DNA of 64,000 bases from Ziziphus jujuba (Eukaryota > Streptophyta > Magnoliopsida > Rosales > Rhamnaceae), in assembly GCF_031755915.1 (NCBI RefSeq), contig NC_083390.1, forward strand, positions 22,625,001-22,689,000, given 5' to 3'. A model generated the notes under the pieces. The model saw only the letters and a list, made by a program, of their open reading frames with translations, was not told the origin of the DNA and did not search any database. The translations under genes and the position numbers were made by a program. Shown here one piece after another: positions 62,681-64,000 of the stretch; within the stretch, counting starts at the first letter, position 1, and each line of letters begins with the position of its first letter.

Positions 62681-64000
62681 AGTCATCATTTCTATGGTCC
62701 ATGGCTGGCCTAACCTCGTTTGTTTTGTGGCGGCCCTAGGCAACAAAGAAAAAGTGGGGCCATTTTTAACCACATAGTACTTATAATATCAATAATATTG
62801 TTCAATTCAGGTCAACAATGTATTTTATTTAATTTATTTTTCGTCATCCACGATGAATATAGTGGGAATGTTTGGCTTGAAGAAAGCACTGCTTTATACA
62901 AGGAGATGTCAATTAAATTTTTTTTTTTTTTGGTTAAATAGTGGATTCCAATAAACTTTTTTTATATAAACATTATATTTAAAAAAAAAATGAAGATGCA
63001 GTGTCTAAAGATTCGATCATTTGAAATTGAATGATGCAAAAGTTTTTTTTTTAAAAAAAAAAAATCATGGAAATAAAATAATGAAGGAAATATAAGGATA
63101 TGTATATTGGAAAATATTTGAAATTGAAGTTAGACAAATTATTGATCTAAATAATGGGAAAGATTTATCTAAAATGACAATCGGGCTTTTTTTTTTTTTT
63201 TTTTTTGGTTTTTGGGAGAAGAAGAAGAAGACAATCGAGCTATTGGGTTGTAATTTTTTTTATTCTGTTTAAGTTGGTTTTGGACGTTCCCTACCCTTGT
63301 ATTTTTATTTTTATTTTTTGAAAAATAAAATGTTGTAAAAACAGAAAAAAGTAACCCATTAAATGAACATAGAATCCTGCTAAAAGTTATTTAAATAATA
63401 CTACTTAAAGATTATAGGAAAATTAAATTAAAAAAGTTTTAGGTAGTAAAATCATTAACTTAGGAAGTAGAATAAGACATTAATTAGGGCAGAACAAGTC
63501 CTTTCACGGCTTAGCTTTTTCTGGGTTAAAACTTGGAACAACGACGATACGTTATCCAAACCCCACATTACTGTTAATAACTAATTGGTAGTTTCGCTTG
63601 CTAAATTGGGAAAAGCTGGTTTCGAGGATTTGTGGGTCCTGGTTTAGGTGGTAGATAGTACAATGGGGTTAGGTTATAACTTTATACAATTGGAAAATAA
63701 TAATAAAGAAAAATTGGTGTCAAAAGTTCCTTTCCTATTTCATTTAAGTCTCTCTTTGTCAAAAGCAAAAAAAAAAAAAAAAGGAAAAAAGTAAAGTCTC
63801 CCTCTAATGTTGATTTTTGCAAGTAGTATTAAGTTCGTACAAAAATTTATAAAAAAAAAAAAAAAAATCAAACAAGCCATGTGCTAACTCAGATTTTTTT
63901 TTTTTTTGTTTTAATTTTTTAATATTGGGTTGGAGGATGTAAATTCTATTACTCGGCTCTCTTCTCAAAAACAAGATGGTTTGTTTACTGAGTTAAATTA
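62681..64000. other. 3' flank of the GDT1-like gene and AT-rich intergenic DNA
   Basis: The first ~200 bp are probably 3' UTR. The remainder has long T and A runs, a short (GAA)n stretch near 63,219 and no coding signal that I can support. Confidence 0.55.

Overview
This is nuclear DNA from a flowering plant, most likely a eudicot. The genes have GT-AG introns, and the proteins are plant-type (a chloroplast-pathway class II diterpene synthase, a plant aspartic protease, a GDT1-like transporter). The non-genic DNA is very AT-rich, full of (TA)n tracts, and packed with plant transposable elements. The species cannot be named from the sequence alone. I found no rRNA or tRNA genes.

Layout. The first ~44.4 kb is a repeat-rich accessory region with one intact gene, a class II diterpene synthase (copalyl-diphosphate-synthase type, TPS-c) on the minus strand at 22,028-31,232. 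Around it lie directly repeated blocks that share the sequence upstream of this gene: 469-3,422 plus 7,785-8,240; 14,400-15,785 plus 19,731-21,130; 31,950-33,507; and 36,812-39,438 plus 42,992-44,400. A decayed second copy of the synthase, with rearranged exons 11, 4 and 1, lies at 34,850-36,810, just beside the last block. The simplest reading is a local tandem array of diterpene synthase loci in which one copy survives inside this window. Transposons inserted afterwards have clean boundaries: a long-TIR Mutator-like element (3,423-7,775) with a solo LTR nested inside it (3,584-6,533, TSD CTTCC); a second, diverged solo LTR of the same family (10,933-13,415, TSD GTCAA); a Helitron (15,786-19,730) carrying two large arrays of a 20-bp repeat; a hAT element (39,447-42,983, 8-bp TSD ATTCCTGC) with a dead transposase; and several hairpin MITEs.

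The last ~19 kb is an ordinary conserved gene neighbourhood: a PNS1/CTL choline-transporter-like protein (minus, 7 exons, 505 aa), a single-exon aspartic protease (minus, 490 aa) and a GDT1-like UPF0016 membrane transporter (plus, 12 exons, 229 aa). As I recall the Arabidopsis annotation, these correspond to the consecutive loci At1g25500, At1g25510 and At1g25520, so the block is probably conserved microsynteny with the diterpene synthase array beside it.

Function. The synthase has the DxDD catalytic motif. At two positions described in Arabidopsis CPS it carries non-gibberellin residues: Tyr instead of the catalytic-base His263, and Arg instead of the Mg-inhibition switch His331. Together with the gene-copy debris, this points to specialised diterpenoid metabolism rather than housekeeping gibberellin synthesis. 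No class I synthase or P450 partner gene was found in the window.
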